Part shown: in pieces, positions 49,960-59,315 of the stretch
Numbering within the stretch: position 1 is the first letter of the stretch
Layout of the letters: each line of letters opens with the position of its first letter
Translations under genes and position numbers: made by a program
The notes under the pieces: model-generated
Seen by the model: only the letters and a program-made list of their open reading frames with translations
The model's database searches: none
Told to the model about the DNA's origin: nothing
Origin: Vescimonas fastidiosa
GTDB lineage: Bacteria; Bacillota; Clostridia; Oscillospirales; Oscillospiraceae
Direction of reading: 5' to 3'
Assembly: GCF_018326305.1 (NCBI RefSeq)
Contig: NZ_AP023417.1
Location: 78,481-142,480, forward strand
DNA length: 64,000 nucleotides

Positions 49960-50804
49960 GCGCTCACCTCCAGACTATCGAAGGAGAGTTGGTCGTCCAA
50001 CGACTCATTTTCCTTTGCTGTATTGGCAGCCTTCTCCTTCTTGGCGGCGGGCTTCTCCGCTTTTTTCTTCTCTGCCTTTTTCGTCGTGCTGCTCCTGCCG
50101 CCGTAATACGGTCTGGGAACAAACTTTTCTTCTTGTCCGCGATCCTCCTTTGCGTTCAGATCCTTGAAATACTCTTCCGCCCATTGGTAGCAAAGCCCGT
50201 CCGGCACATCGGTGCCATAGCCTTCAGCTGAGGGCTTAACGTCATTGTCCTCCATCTCCTGCTTGGCAAACTCAAGCGCCTTGCGGTTGATATAGCGGAA
50301 GCAGTTGACCATGTTCTTGCGGGGGTGCATGACATTCCGGGCAAAGGCCACATCCTCAAGGCAAAGCGTCTGGATATACTCGGTGACGCACTGCTTCATG
50401 TTGCGGCGTGTCAGTCGTTCGGAATCGTCGCCCACACGCTTCATAGAGGCGGCCATCACTTCGTCATCGCTCATCGCTACCGCGTTTTCCCATGCGGCCT
50501 GTTCAGCTTCCTCCTTGGCTCGCTGCCTGGCCTCCCACTCGGCTTTCCGCTTGGCCTCAGCCTGCTCATGCTCCTGCCGCTTACGATCCTCTTCCGCCTT
50601 TTTATCTGCTTCCAGATTGGAAGGTGAAGGGGAATCATCTGCGTTTTGCTGCATCTGGGAGAGCAGAGCCTTCGCCTGCTCCTCCTCAGCCTGCTGCCGG
50701 TCGTCTGCCCGTCTGGACGCCAACTCTGCGGCGTCCTGTATCGTCGGGCTTCGATCCTGTACATTATCCCGCAAGTCTGCGGCTATCTCTGAATATACTC
50801 CCAT
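49956..50804 (-). CDS. PcfK-like protein
   Basis: A 282-residue protein started at the ATG at 50804 (GGAGG 6 nt upstream; upstream codons lack such a site). Residues about 35-110 form a highly charged coiled coil rich in Glu, Lys, Gln and Ala. The middle (about 118-205) is the conserved PcfK-like region (MSDDEVMAASMKRVGDDSER ... DVAFARNVMHPRKNMVNCFR). A Lys-rich tail ends it. PcfK and PcfJ genes travel together in conjugative plasmids and integrative elements, as here with a 4-bp overlap. Confidence 0.82.
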   Translation of the reverse strand: MGVYSEIAADLRDNVQDRSPTIQDAAELASRRADDRQQAEEEQAKALLSQMQQNADDSPSPSNLEADKKAEEDRKRQEHEQAEAKRKAEWEARQRAKEEAEQAAWENAVAMSDDEVMAASMKRVGDDSERLTRRNMKQCVTEYIQTLCLEDVAFARNVMHPRKNMVNCFRYINRKALEFAKQEMEDNDVKPSAEGYGTDVPDGLCYQWAEEYFKDLNAKEDRGQEEKFVPRPYYGGRSSTTKKAEKKKAEKPAAKKEKAANTAKENESLDDQLSFDSLEVSA

Positions 50805-50888
50805 AAGGCTCCTCCATTTCAAAATAAAACGGCATTGGGCGGGTGATAGAAACACCTGCCCGATGCCGTTCGTTTATGGTGGAACAGC

Positions 50889-52583
50889 TCAGTGCCGTTC
50901 CCGTTTATCTTTTGCCAGCTTTGGCGAGAATTTTACCGGCAGGAATTTATCATTCCCATCACAGTAAAAGTATCTGCGCCCGTTTTCGTCAAAGAACTCA
51001 ATCACCGTAGAGGGTGAAACGCTGCGTCCATGATAGTCCGCAGGCAGCTCGCCGCTGTATCGCGCCGCCACCAGTTTCAGGCGGATGGCGTTGTCCTGCT
51101 GCACTTCACACACCAGAGTTCCTTCATAGACCAGCGCGTACTCCGAGGCGGGCGGCTGTTCATAGCCGGCCTTCTGCAAAGCCCTGATCCCGCCAAAGGC
51201 GAAATCTGCGGCCTTGCCCTCAGATACATCCGGCTGGTAGATACGGAAATACTGCTGCGCTCGCAGGGATAAAAGATACTGCTCCAGTGCCGCGTCACCA
51301 TCCCGCAAAAAGCGGGCGTACTCCTGCTCACTCAGACCCAGGTGATCGTGGAGCGTACTGCTGCCGGTGTTCCTCTCGTGCCATGCGGCGATCTCCTCAC
51401 TGATGGCGTCAAAGGAACAGAGCCCGCAGACAAACCGCGTTCTGAAATTCATTTGAGAAACATCTCTTTGCTCTTTTTTCTGCCGCATGGCAAGCTGCCA
51501 GTCATCAATGCCTTTATAATTCGGATCCCACGTCAGGCGGCGGCACTCCAACCCATGGCTGCGTGCCATGAGATAGATTTTCGACGCGCCCTTGCTGACA
51601 GCGGCGTTGTGATACTTGTCCATATCCTCGGCTTCAATGATGACCTCTGTGCCATTGGCAGATAGCAGCGCGAACAGCATATCCAGCTTGTTGACGTTGT
51701 TGGCGCCTGCCGTAGCCGCAAAGGAGCGATCCATCAGAAAGTGGGCCACGTCCGCTTTCAACAGCCCTTCCGTCACATAGACAACCCGCGCAAACGGATC
51801 GCCCACGAAATGGACAGGACTGCCGGAGGATACTCCGCGTTTCTTGGAAGCAGAGGATAGCCACAGGTACTTTGTCCCGCTCTTGTCAGGGTCGCTCTCC
51901 TGATCTCGGATAGGCGTATCCAACCGGATCTGTGCGCCGCGTATCATCCCATCAATACTTTTGGCGGGGATGATGATCCCTGCCGTGACGGAATTGAAGT
52001 TGACCGTCCATTTGTCATCCTTACCTACATAGAAGCCGGGAACGCCCTCCACCTTACAGCCTCGGCTGCGCAGCTTTTGCGCCAGTGACCGGCACAGGTA
52101 GAAGGGCGGGGTACTTTTGTACCCCAGCCGTTCTATCTGTTCGTCGGACAGCCCGCGCACCTCCCGGAGATGCTTGCGGTGTTGAGACGTAAGCGTCAAC
52201 AGCTCCAGCAGCATGGAAAATGTCTGGTGGATCTCCTGCGGTGAGGCAAGGACGGATTGCTCGATCGCCGTCTGCTCCGGCAGTTCCTTTACGGTGTACT
52301 CCGGCGCCGTAAGGCCGTTTTGCAGCGTGTCGCAGATCTCACGGTAGGCTTCGGAATTGCTGATCCCGTATACCTTTCCGTAGAGAGACAGCATCCCGCC
52401 GCCTTCGTTGCAGTAGTTGCAGCGCCAGAGGTTTTTAGCAAAGTTGATGTTCATCTTCCCCCGCTTATCACCGCAGATCGGGCAGTCGGCATATACGCTG
52501 TCCGCCTGCCTACGCCGGATATGCAGATGCAGCAGCTCAGCCACATCCATGATATTGAACGGGAACTCCTGTGGCTGCGCCAC
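50889..52583 (-). CDS. DNA primase-like protein with CHC2 zinc finger
   Basis: A 564-residue replication protein started at GTG 52583 (AAGGAGG 8 nt upstream). The N-terminus has the CHC2 zinc finger CPICGDKRGKMNINF ... WRCNYCNEGGGML (about 34-65). The middle (about 180-370) is a TOPRIM-like region (VVYVTEGLLKADVAHFLMDR, GTEVIIEAEDMDKYHNAAVS). The last 190 residues are not recognised. It probably primes replication of the excised element. Confidence 0.88.
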   Translation of the reverse strand: MAQPQEFPFNIMDVAELLHLHIRRRQADSVYADCPICGDKRGKMNINFAKNLWRCNYCNEGGGMLSLYGKVYGISNSEAYREICDTLQNGLTAPEYTVKELPEQTAIEQSVLASPQEIHQTFSMLLELLTLTSQHRKHLREVRGLSDEQIERLGYKSTPPFYLCRSLAQKLRSRGCKVEGVPGFYVGKDDKWTVNFNSVTAGIIIPAKSIDGMIRGAQIRLDTPIRDQESDPDKSGTKYLWLSSASKKRGVSSGSPVHFVGDPFARVVYVTEGLLKADVAHFLMDRSFAATAGANNVNKLDMLFALLSANGTEVIIEAEDMDKYHNAAVSKGASKIYLMARSHGLECRRLTWDPNYKGIDDWQLAMRQKKEQRDVSQMNFRTRFVCGLCSFDAISEEIAAWHERNTGSSTLHDHLGLSEQEYARFLRDGDAALEQYLLSLRAQQYFRIYQPDVSEGKAADFAFGGIRALQKAGYEQPPASEYALVYEGTLVCEVQQDNAIRLKLVAARYSGELPADYHGRSVSPSTVIEFFDENGRRYFYCDGNDKFLPVKFSPKLAKDKRERH

Positions 52584-52622
52584 CGCGCCACCTCCTTACC
52601 ATCATCTTGAACGATTCGTCTG

Positions 52623-53531
52623 TCAGCTGGCATTTGCCAGACGCTGGAGCTTGTCCAGCATCAGTTTGGCGCCGGCCCGCAGGATATTGTCATCCCCGGA
52701 ATAGCCCTTCACATACCACTTGAGGCTGGCTGGCCGCCGCTCGGCGACTTGCTTGAGCGTCTGTCCGCTGCATGTGCCGATGGGCACGATGATTTCCTCG
52801 GCCTCCGCTTCGGTCATCAGAGTGCAGATGGTATCCACATCCATGTCCTTGGTATAACTGGCGGCACTGGGCTCGTCATATACGAAGGGCAGTTCCGATT
52901 CTACCGCAGGCTCTACAACGGCCTCCGCAGGCTGTTCCGCAGAGACTTCCACCGGCGCCGTGTCAGGTACGGCTTTTTCTGCATGGTGAACCACGTCCTG
53001 TTCAGGCTGCTGTACGACCACAGGCTCAATGTCGGCCCGTACCGCAGCAGGTTCCGTTCTGACCTGTTCCGCTGCCGCTTGAGGTGCAGGGGCAGGCTCG
53101 CTCCGCATAACAGGCGTGGTCGGCTCTGCGTAAGGCGTATCCGCCTTGGGCATCGGTGCGAACTGGATGCCGAAGCCGGCGTTGGTCAGTGCCATGTCCA
53201 GAGCATCATGCTCCGCAGCCTGAATATACAGACCGGCAGGCGCGTTTTCCTGTGTCATGGTGGCAATGTAGCTGCTGGCGGGGTCGGCATCATCCTTGTC
53301 GAAGAAGACCTTTGCCTCGATGATCGCCAACTGATCCGTGATGCGCAGCGGCGTCAGCCGCGTGCGTCCGGCAGGATATTTCAGACGGAACCAGAGCTTT
53401 TTATATCGCAGGTCCAGCTCGTGTCCGTTGGCAGTCTTTTTCAAGAATCGCAACGGATCGAAGCCTGCGACACGGTTCAGCTCAGACACGACGGGGACAG
53501 CATTGAACAAAGTGGATTCGGGTGTATTCAT
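52623..53531 (-). CDS. Hypothetical element protein with proline/alanine/glutamate-rich linker
   Basis: A 302-residue protein; ATG at 53531 after GAAAGGAG. The N-terminal domain (1-128) has FDPLRFLKKTANGHELDLRY and FRLKYPAGRTRLTPL, seen in proteins of conjugative elements beside primase and helicase genes. A low-complexity linker rich in P, A, E and V covers about 130-225. A small C-terminal domain (about 235-300) has IGTCSGQTLKQVAERRPASL, then KWYVKGYSGDDNILRAGAKL, like an exonuclease-associated helical module. No catalytic motif. It may bind single-stranded DNA or tether the primase. Confidence 0.72.
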   Translation of the reverse strand: MNTPESTLFNAVPVVSELNRVAGFDPLRFLKKTANGHELDLRYKKLWFRLKYPAGRTRLTPLRITDQLAIIEAKVFFDKDDADPASSYIATMTQENAPAGLYIQAAEHDALDMALTNAGFGIQFAPMPKADTPYAEPTTPVMRSEPAPAPQAAAEQVRTEPAAVRADIEPVVVQQPEQDVVHHAEKAVPDTAPVEVSAEQPAEAVVEPAVESELPFVYDEPSAASYTKDMDVDTICTLMTEAEAEEIIVPIGTCSGQTLKQVAERRPASLKWYVKGYSGDDNILRAGAKLMLDKLQRLANAS

Positions 53532-53619
53532 TTCAAAAGCTCCTTTCTAAATAAAAACATGAGACAGGGCGTAGATTTAACGCGCTTGCCTCATTTTTAC
53601 AAAATATTCACAGTGATAC

Positions 53620-55851
53620 TCAAGCACTGCGCTGCTGCACTTTGAACGTATTGGTATAGAGTGAGATCCTATGTCCTAACTGCGTGTTGCGTTTTCCGGT
53701 ATCGTCTTTATGGACCGCCATGTAGAGCATGCCGATCTGACCCACCAGAATAACCTTTGACTTAGCGCGGGTGATAGCCGTGTAGACAAGGCTTCGCGTC
53801 AGCATCCGAGCATGGCTCCTCAGTAAAGGGAATAACACCACATCAAACTCACTGCCCTGCGCCTTATGGACGGTGGTGGCATAGGCAAGCTCCACATGGC
53901 CCATTTCCTCCATGGAGTACTCCACGACCCTCGTGGGCGAAAACTGGATCGATATGCGCATACCGTCCCGCTCATCATGGCGAAAACTGCGGATAAATCC
54001 AATATCGCCATTGGACGCCTTAATACTGTTCTTGTTCTGCATCACCTTATCACCTACCCGAAAATAGAGGCTGCCCACCTTCAGATCGGCTTCCTCCGTC
54101 TGCGGGTTCACCAGCTCGCGGATCGCCTCGTTGAGTTGGTCAACGGAGGCCGCGCCGGTGGAGCGGAAGGGCGATAGGATCTGCACGCGGTCTACACCGT
54201 ATTGCTTCACCTGTGCCAGATAGAGATTCCGTAGGTGTTCGGAGGCTTCCTCCTGGTTGGCGCATTTGCAGACAGTAAAATCATTGCCGTAGAAAAAGCC
54301 GGTGTCATTGTTGTTGATCTTCTGTGCGTTATAGGCGATAAGGCTGTCCTTCTTCTGACGGAATATCTCATTGAGCACCGTCACAGGGATCAGCCTGCAG
54401 TCGATCAACTCACGGAACACATCACCGGCTCCAACGCTTTGCAGCTGGTCTGCATCGCCCACCAGCAGAACCTTCGTGTTCGGCCCAATGCGGGAGAAGA
54501 ACTGCCGCGCCAGCCACATATCCATCATAGACGATTCATCCACGATGATAAGGCCTGCGTCCAGCATATCTTCTTCACATTTCCGGAAGCCACCATCCTC
54601 ACCAAACAGTCCCAGCAGGCTGTGCAGCGTGCTGGCATTGTTTACGCCGGTACTCTCCGCCATGCGGCGGCTTGCCCGGCCGGTGGGGGCTGCCAGCAGG
54701 ATATTCTCCGATGGCTTCAGCAGCTTGAACACCTCAATGACCGCTTTCAGGACGGTGGTCTTGCCGGTACCGGGTGAGCCGGTAATGATGGACAGATCGC
54801 TGCGGAATACCATGTGAACAGCCTCCGTCTGCTGCAGAGAGAGCTCGACCCCCAACTGACGCCGTACCCTTGTCAGCAAGTCCTGCACATCCACCCGTTC
54901 TACCGGGCGGCAGAGCAGCCTTGCGATGCTGCGGGCGGTTTCGTCCTCCTGCGCGAAGGTCTTGACCAGATAATAGTTGCCGTTGCTGTTGATGATCTTG
55001 CCTTGCAGCAGCATGTCGTCGATCACAGCCTCCAGATCATCTGCCTTTACCCGCATCTGAGGAACGGGGATCATGCTGTTCAGCAGAGCCATGGACTCCT
55101 TGCGAAGCTGCTCTGCATCCAGATACAGATGACCGCCATCTCCCTTTGCGCCCTCCAGCGCGGCAAATACCGCGCCGCGGATGCGCATGGGTGAGTTCAG
55201 CGGCCAATTGTTCTTTCGCATGATCGCGTCCACGCGCTTGAAGCCAAATCCGGATATCTGACAGAGTTCGAAGGGGTTATTCCGCAGAATATCCACGCTG
55301 TGTGCGCCGAAATGGTCATAAATCTTCGTGGCGGTGGTGGGGGTGATCTGAAAGGGGGCCAATAGCAGCATCAGATCACGAAGGGTTCGGCTCTCGTTAT
55401 AGGAGGCAATGATCTCCTCCAGCTTTGCCTTGCTGACGCCCCGTATCTCCAAAAGCCTCTCCGGTTCATTCTCCAGCACATGCAGTGTATCTGCGCCAAA
55501 CCGGTCTACGATCAGCTCGGCGGTTTTGCCGCCAATGCCCTTGATAAGCCGTGAGGAAAGATACCCCTTGATCCCTTCGCGGGTCTGAGGTACGACCTCC
55601 TCGCATTTCGTCACATGCAACTGAAAGCCGTTTTTACCCTCTTTCCACTCACCGTCCAGTATCATGCTGACCTGATCGGTGCGCGGCAGCTCATAGCCCA
55701 CGGCGGCAAAATGGATCATATTGTCCCGATGCCGGTACGCGCTGCGAGCCTTTTCTGGGATAGAACGGTCTGAGGTCTTTACGCTGATCACGCTGTACTT
55801 GTTGACAGGGTTATAGAAGATCGTCCGTTCATAGATGCCTGTATAAGCCAA
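53620..55851 (-). CDS. recD2: RecD2-type helicase
   Basis: A 743-residue superfamily 1 helicase started at TTG 55851, 9 nt after GAGGAGG. The N-terminal OB-like and helix-hairpin-helix regions (ILEGIKG...KGIGGKTAELIVDRFGA) are typical of RecD2. Helicase motifs are clear: Walker A ITGSPGTGKTTVLKA (about 355-369), motif II LIIVDESSMMD, motif III LVGDADQLQSVG, and the C-terminal YATTVHKAQGSEFD and YTAITRAKSKV. It unwinds DNA 5' to 3'. It begins directly at the exonuclease stop, so the two likely act together in recombination or replication restart of the element. Confidence 0.95.
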   Translation of the reverse strand: MAYTGIYERTIFYNPVNKYSVISVKTSDRSIPEKARSAYRHRDNMIHFAAVGYELPRTDQVSMILDGEWKEGKNGFQLHVTKCEEVVPQTREGIKGYLSSRLIKGIGGKTAELIVDRFGADTLHVLENEPERLLEIRGVSKAKLEEIIASYNESRTLRDLMLLLAPFQITPTTATKIYDHFGAHSVDILRNNPFELCQISGFGFKRVDAIMRKNNWPLNSPMRIRGAVFAALEGAKGDGGHLYLDAEQLRKESMALLNSMIPVPQMRVKADDLEAVIDDMLLQGKIINSNGNYYLVKTFAQEDETARSIARLLCRPVERVDVQDLLTRVRRQLGVELSLQQTEAVHMVFRSDLSIITGSPGTGKTTVLKAVIEVFKLLKPSENILLAAPTGRASRRMAESTGVNNASTLHSLLGLFGEDGGFRKCEEDMLDAGLIIVDESSMMDMWLARQFFSRIGPNTKVLLVGDADQLQSVGAGDVFRELIDCRLIPVTVLNEIFRQKKDSLIAYNAQKINNNDTGFFYGNDFTVCKCANQEEASEHLRNLYLAQVKQYGVDRVQILSPFRSTGAASVDQLNEAIRELVNPQTEEADLKVGSLYFRVGDKVMQNKNSIKASNGDIGFIRSFRHDERDGMRISIQFSPTRVVEYSMEEMGHVELAYATTVHKAQGSEFDVVLFPLLRSHARMLTRSLVYTAITRAKSKVILVGQIGMLYMAVHKDDTGKRNTQLGHRISLYTNTFKVQQRSA

Positions 55852-55852
55852 C

Positions 55853-56911
55853 TCATGCAGCCTCCTCTCGTTGTTTTTTCACATAGAAGCGCCGGCTTTC
55901 CGAAACAGTGACGTACTGCTCGTAGATGTCCGGGTGCTGCGCCTGCAAACGCTGCAGGTTGTCCTTACTGATGCCGGATTTACGCACAGGCTTATAGCTG
56001 ATACTGTAAGCCGCTTCACGCCCCTGGCAGACAGCCGTGCAGCTTCGTCCCATTTCTGCGACGATACGGCCTTGCAGCCGCCGCATTTCCGCTTCAATGT
56101 GCTCATAGTTTCGTTTCTCCGCGTTTCGCTGGGTCTGAAGCTCCAGATACCGGGTGATCAGCAGTGCCATATTCCCCTCCAGTATCAGCTCCGGTGCCGA
56201 TGGGTCAGCAGGCCCGAAATGACGCCTGACGCTGTTGAGGATCAGATCGCCGTCCTCCGTATAGGGTGGGGGCATGCCGGTGAGAATGTGGTTCTCCCAG
56301 AAATCCCGCTCCAGCGCGATCAGCTCCGCCTCATAGTCCCGGTCACGGTCGATATGCCGGATGATGACTTCATCTTCATTGTTGCCGTACAGGCAGCAGT
56401 AGAAGACCTCATCAATGTTCATCACGGACATATAGTGCCGCCCCTGAGCCTCATAGTTGAGGGGAACGATCTCCTGCCCATCCTCGGACCACCAGTGATC
56501 CTTTGCATTATAGTTGGTGGTTTTTATTTCGAGGATCGCGGTTCGCCCTCCGGGAAGCTCTACAAAATAGTCAATATCCGCCAGCATAAACGTATGCACC
56601 GGATGATAAAACATCTTCTTGATCTGATAGATGCGATACCCCGTTTTCACATGGAATATCTCTGCTACCAGATCCTCCAGCAGATGCCCCATCTTCTTGG
56701 CTACCCAGTTGCTCTCCGAGTCGTCAAAAGGCACGATTTTCAGCTTGTCATAGTAGAGATCCCGTGCCGTAGCAAACGGTGAGATTCCTAATATGGCGGC
56801 TGCATCGCTGCCGCCGATCCCCCTGCGCCGGTATTCCAGCCAGTCTTTCTCAGGAAGACGCTCCGTGCTGACCAGGACTGACGGCGCATAAGACTCGCTT
56901 GCGACTGCCAT
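55853..56911 (-). CDS. YqaJ-family viral-type recombination exonuclease
   Basis: A 352-residue protein. I start at the ATG at 56911 (GGAGGG 7 nt upstream); the longer frame to 57289 crosses a separate small gene and two terminators. The lambda-exonuclease-like core is seen at about 25-160: EYRRRGIGGSDAAAILGISP, then GHLLEDLVAEIF, then MLADIDYFV and AILEIKTTNYN with the catalytic Asp, Glu and Lys. The C-terminal 120 residues form a coiled coil and DNA-binding tail. These nucleases resect ends for single-strand annealing; no annealing protein was recognised next to it. Confidence 0.92.
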   Translation of the reverse strand: MAVASESYAPSVLVSTERLPEKDWLEYRRRGIGGSDAAAILGISPFATARDLYYDKLKIVPFDDSESNWVAKKMGHLLEDLVAEIFHVKTGYRIYQIKKMFYHPVHTFMLADIDYFVELPGGRTAILEIKTTNYNAKDHWWSEDGQEIVPLNYEAQGRHYMSVMNIDEVFYCCLYGNNEDEVIIRHIDRDRDYEAELIALERDFWENHILTGMPPPYTEDGDLILNSVRRHFGPADPSAPELILEGNMALLITRYLELQTQRNAEKRNYEHIEAEMRRLQGRIVAEMGRSCTAVCQGREAAYSISYKPVRKSGISKDNLQRLQAQHPDIYEQYVTVSESRRFYVKKQREEAA

Positions 56912-56913
56912 GG

Positions 56914-57069
56914 CTATACCCTCCGCTGCCCCGTCTGATGGGGTACAACGCGGGTATAGCTGCGGCGGTATTTTGCCGCCTTCCGCTCCGTTTTCCTGAG
57001 TTTCTGCCTGCGCCGGTCTCCTTCTCGATACCGATACAAGCGTTTGCCGGGATAATTCCTTCTGCTCAT
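56914..57069 (-). CDS. Small very basic protein, first gene of the leftward operon
   Basis: A 51-residue ORF: ATG at 57069 with AAAGGTGG upstream, stop two bases before the exonuclease ATG. About 18 residues are Arg or Lys (MSRRNYPGKRLYRYREG ... RKTERKAAKYRRSYTR). The position, ribosome-binding site and tight spacing support a real gene, perhaps a nucleic-acid-binding or antitermination factor acting on the leader terminators just upstream. No family recognised. Confidence 0.62.
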   Translation of the reverse strand: MSRRNYPGKRLYRYREGDRRRQKLRKTERKAAKYRRSYTRVVPHQTGQRRV

Positions 57070-57120
57070 GTGGATGCCACCTTTCAAATATATTCCAAAG
57101 CCTTACGGCATTTGGGTAAA

Positions 57121-57197
57121 TAAAAAAAGCGAGAATGACATCCTGATCCTCTCGGATACTTGCGCCTGCCGATGGCATGGCCGGTGTCATTCTCGCT
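57121..57197 (-). terminator. Second leader terminator of the leftward operon
   Basis: On the reverse strand a 13-bp perfect stem (57185-57197 with 57128-57140, AGCGAGAATGACA) is followed by seven T. The 44-nt loop contains further pairing. It stands between the operon promoter and its first gene. Confidence 0.9.
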
Positions 57198-57220
57198 GCA
57201 GGGGAAAATGTCCCCTCAAA

Positions 57221-57270
57221 AACAAAAAAGTCAACAGCCCACTGCTCTACGGCATAGTGGTGTTGTTGAC
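57221..57270 (-). terminator. First leader terminator of the leftward operon
   Basis: On the reverse strand GTCAACA...TGTTGAC (57264-57270 with 57230-57236), extended by the CCACT/AGTGG part with one bulge, then TTTTTT-G-TTTTT. With the hairpin at 57121 it makes a tandem terminator leader. Confidence 0.85.
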
Positions 57271-57355
57271 TAAAATACAAGCTTAACAACGTGTGCGGTT
57301 CAGAAACACTCTGAAATGCCTATATAGGCGTTGCACAAAAAACAATTACATGGTG

Positions 57356-57384
57356 ATATTACCACAATATATTGTGGTAGTCAA
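57356..57384 (-). promoter_or_regulatory. Main leftward promoter of the element with palindromic operator
   Basis: On the reverse strand: TTGACT (57379-57384), 17-nt spacer, TAATAT (57356-57361). The 20-bp perfect palindrome TACCACAATATATTGTGGTA (57360-57379) fills the spacer and touches both boxes. A repressor bound here would shut the whole leftward operon; the XRE protein or an unseen regulator is a candidate. Confidence 0.85.
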
Positions 57385-57735
57385 GAAACAATATCCACTC
57401 ATATAGAGAATTTGAAAAAATATTCCTTCGCATGTTAAATTTACGGTGCCTGCTTTCTTTTTATTTAGTGTAAGGCTAAGCCAGTCAGAAGATGGCTGGT
57501 TCTATTACATGCACCTTGAAAACTGAACAGCCCCACCGGAGGTTATACAGGAGCGGCGGATAGTGTGCGAGAACATAAGGGAGCGCACCCACCGCATAAG
57601 TGCCGCACAGCGGCAGCCTGCTAATACGCGGTCGAAGAGAGCGCAGGAAATGGGCCGGTGGTTGGCGAGCAAAGCGAAAAGCGAGATGTGTTACCTTCAT
57701 TTTGAGCCGCTATAAAACAGCAGGAGGAACACAAT
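57385..57735. other. Intergenic region upstream of the excisionase
   Basis: No convincing gene. The stretch TGCACCTTGAAAACTGAACAG (split at 57510-57530) resembles sequence I associate with Tn916-like elements upstream of xis. Several short stems (AGCCA/TGGCT near 57480, others in 57590-57700) suggest structured RNA or Int/Xis arm sites. AGCAGGAGGAAC before 57736 is the excisionase ribosome-binding site. Confidence 0.5.
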
Positions 57736-57969
57736 ATGTCTGAAAAATTATACCAAGGATGCGAGCCACGCATAATAGAGAGAGTTCCCATACACTTAAA
57801 AATGGTCTTAACAATCCGTGAAGCGGCCGAGTACAGTAATATAGGCATCAATAAGATAGAATCTATGCTCAGACAGCCAAACTGTCCATTTGTCCTTTAT
57901 GTTGGGACGCGCAAGCTCGTAAAGCGCAGGGCGTTTGAGGAATATATTTCCGGCAAGGTGCTAATTTGA
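57736..57969 (+). CDS. xis: Excisionase (Tn916 Xis type)
   Basis: A 77-residue DNA-bending protein that directs the integrase to excise the element. The helix-turn-helix LTIREAAEYSNIGINKIESM (about 25-44) and the wing FVLYVGTRKLVKRRAFEEYI (about 53-72) match the Tn916 excisionase family. ATG at 57736 after GCAGGAGG. It lies 129 bp upstream of the integrase start, as in Tn916. Confidence 0.92.
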   Translation: MSEKLYQGCEPRIIERVPIHLKMVLTIREAAEYSNIGINKIESMLRQPNCPFVLYVGTRKLVKRRAFEEYISGKVLI

Positions 57970-58009
57970 TGAAATTACTCCAGGTGCGCACCAAAATAGT
58001 GGCGAGTGA

Positions 58010-58038
58010 TTGAAAATAACAGGAAGCTATGCTATAAT
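58010..58038 (+). promoter_or_regulatory. Integrase promoter
   Basis: TTGAAA (58010-58015), 17-nt spacer, TATAAT (58033-58038), 60 bp before the integrase ATG. It gives the integrase its own transcript, separate from xis. Confidence 0.82.
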
Positions 58039-58098
58039 ATAAATATTGTCGCGTTGGGCTCTTTCTCTTGAGTGGACTGCTTGAGGAGGAATTCAACA

Positions 58099-59283
58099 AT
58101 GGGAAAAAACTTGAAAGGCAGAGAATGCGGAAAAGGTATCTGCCAAAGGAAGGATGGTAAATACTCGGCAAGATATAACAATAAGCATGGAAGGCGTCTT
58201 GAAAAGCACTTTGATACATTGGTTGAGGCACGAAATTGGCTGGCAGATGCAAAGTACAATGATCGGCATGACGTAATAACCACAGATTCCGAGATGACGG
58301 TCGAGGAATGGTATACTTACTGGATGGGCAATCTAATCTGCGATTTGGCTCTCAATACCAGACGTAATTATGAGGAAAGATACCGGATCAACATTCGCCC
58401 GGTGATAGGTGCCATGCGCATATGCGATGTCAAGCCCATGCACTGCAAAGCGGTCTTGAACCGGATGGAACTCAAATATGCCGGCTCGACGATCCGCCAA
58501 GCCTACATTGCAATGGGAACGATGTTTCGGGCGGCTGTGATGAACGACATTCTCATAAAGCACCCTATGAACGGTGTGAGGTATACCAAACCGGTTCGAG
58601 CTGTTGATGACATTAAATTTTTGACAGTGGATGAGCAGGAAAAGTTTATGGAAGTTGCGCGGCAATCGCACAATTACAGGCAATACCTGTTGTTGCTGGA
58701 AACCGGACTGCGGACTTCCGAGTTGATTGGATTGACTTGGGATGCCATAGATTGGGAAAAGCGGACTCTGACGATCAACAAGGCTTTGGAATACCGGCAC
58801 GACCAGCACTGTTGGCGTGCAGGGCCGCCCAAAAGCAAGAAAAGCTATCGAACGATACCGCTCACGGCGAAAGCATATAACGTGCTGTTAGAATGCTATG
58901 GCGAACGCTACGAGCGAAAAGAGGCTGAAATCATGTCATGCTGTCTTGAGTACATAGACCGGCGCACGGGAGAAAAGAACACTCTGTTTATGCACGATCT
59001 AGTCTTTGTGAACTGGCGAACAGGAGAGCCTGCAAAAAACAGTTCCTATGACACCCACCTCTATAAGCTTTGTGATAAGGCGGGGATAAAGCGCTTCTGT
59101 ATGCACGCCCTGCGGCATACTTATGCAACCCGCGCTATCGAATATGGCATGCCGCCAAAGACGCTTCAAAAACTGCTTGGTCACGCGAGTATTAAAACCA
59201 CCATGGATCGCTATGTGCACGTCTCCGAGGACTTCATGCTGAGCGCTGTCCGGATTTTCGAGACAAAAGGGGAAGCCGGCTGA
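58099..59283 (+). CDS. int: Tn916-type tyrosine integrase
   Basis: A 394-residue integrase started at the ATG at 58099 (GAGGAGGA 8 nt upstream). Domains: N-terminal arm-binding domain (ICQRKDGKYSARYNNKHGRR, about 14-35), SAM-like core-binding domain (about 65-160), catalytic domain (about 170-385) with the Arg of ETGLRTSELIGL, HALRHTYATR, LLGHASIKTT and the nucleophile in DRYVHVSE. It lies at the right edge of the element; the attachment site should be in the 85 bp between it and ychF. It is unrelated in detail to the cassette recombinase at 1665. Confidence 0.95.
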   Translation: MGKNLKGRECGKGICQRKDGKYSARYNNKHGRRLEKHFDTLVEARNWLADAKYNDRHDVITTDSEMTVEEWYTYWMGNLICDLALNTRRNYEERYRINIRPVIGAMRICDVKPMHCKAVLNRMELKYAGSTIRQAYIAMGTMFRAAVMNDILIKHPMNGVRYTKPVRAVDDIKFLTVDEQEKFMEVARQSHNYRQYLLLLETGLRTSELIGLTWDAIDWEKRTLTINKALEYRHDQHCWRAGPPKSKKSYRTIPLTAKAYNVLLECYGERYERKEAEIMSCCLEYIDRRTGEKNTLFMHDLVFVNWRTGEPAKNSSYDTHLYKLCDKAGIKRFCMHALRHTYATRAIEYGMPPKTLQKLLGHASIKTTMDRYVHVSEDFMLSAVRIFETKGEAG

Positions 59284-59292
59284 GCTGGGACA

Positions 59293-59315
59293 AAATGGTG
59301 CGGAAATGGTGCGGA
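59293..59315 (+). repeat. Tandem AAATGGTGCGG repeat at the element/ychF junction
   Basis: AAATGGTGCGG occurs twice in tandem (59293-59303 and 59304-59314) directly after the integrase stop. It may be part of the integrase arm or core site at the right end (attR). No matching copy was found by eye at a left end, so the element border there remains unplaced. Confidence 0.45.
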
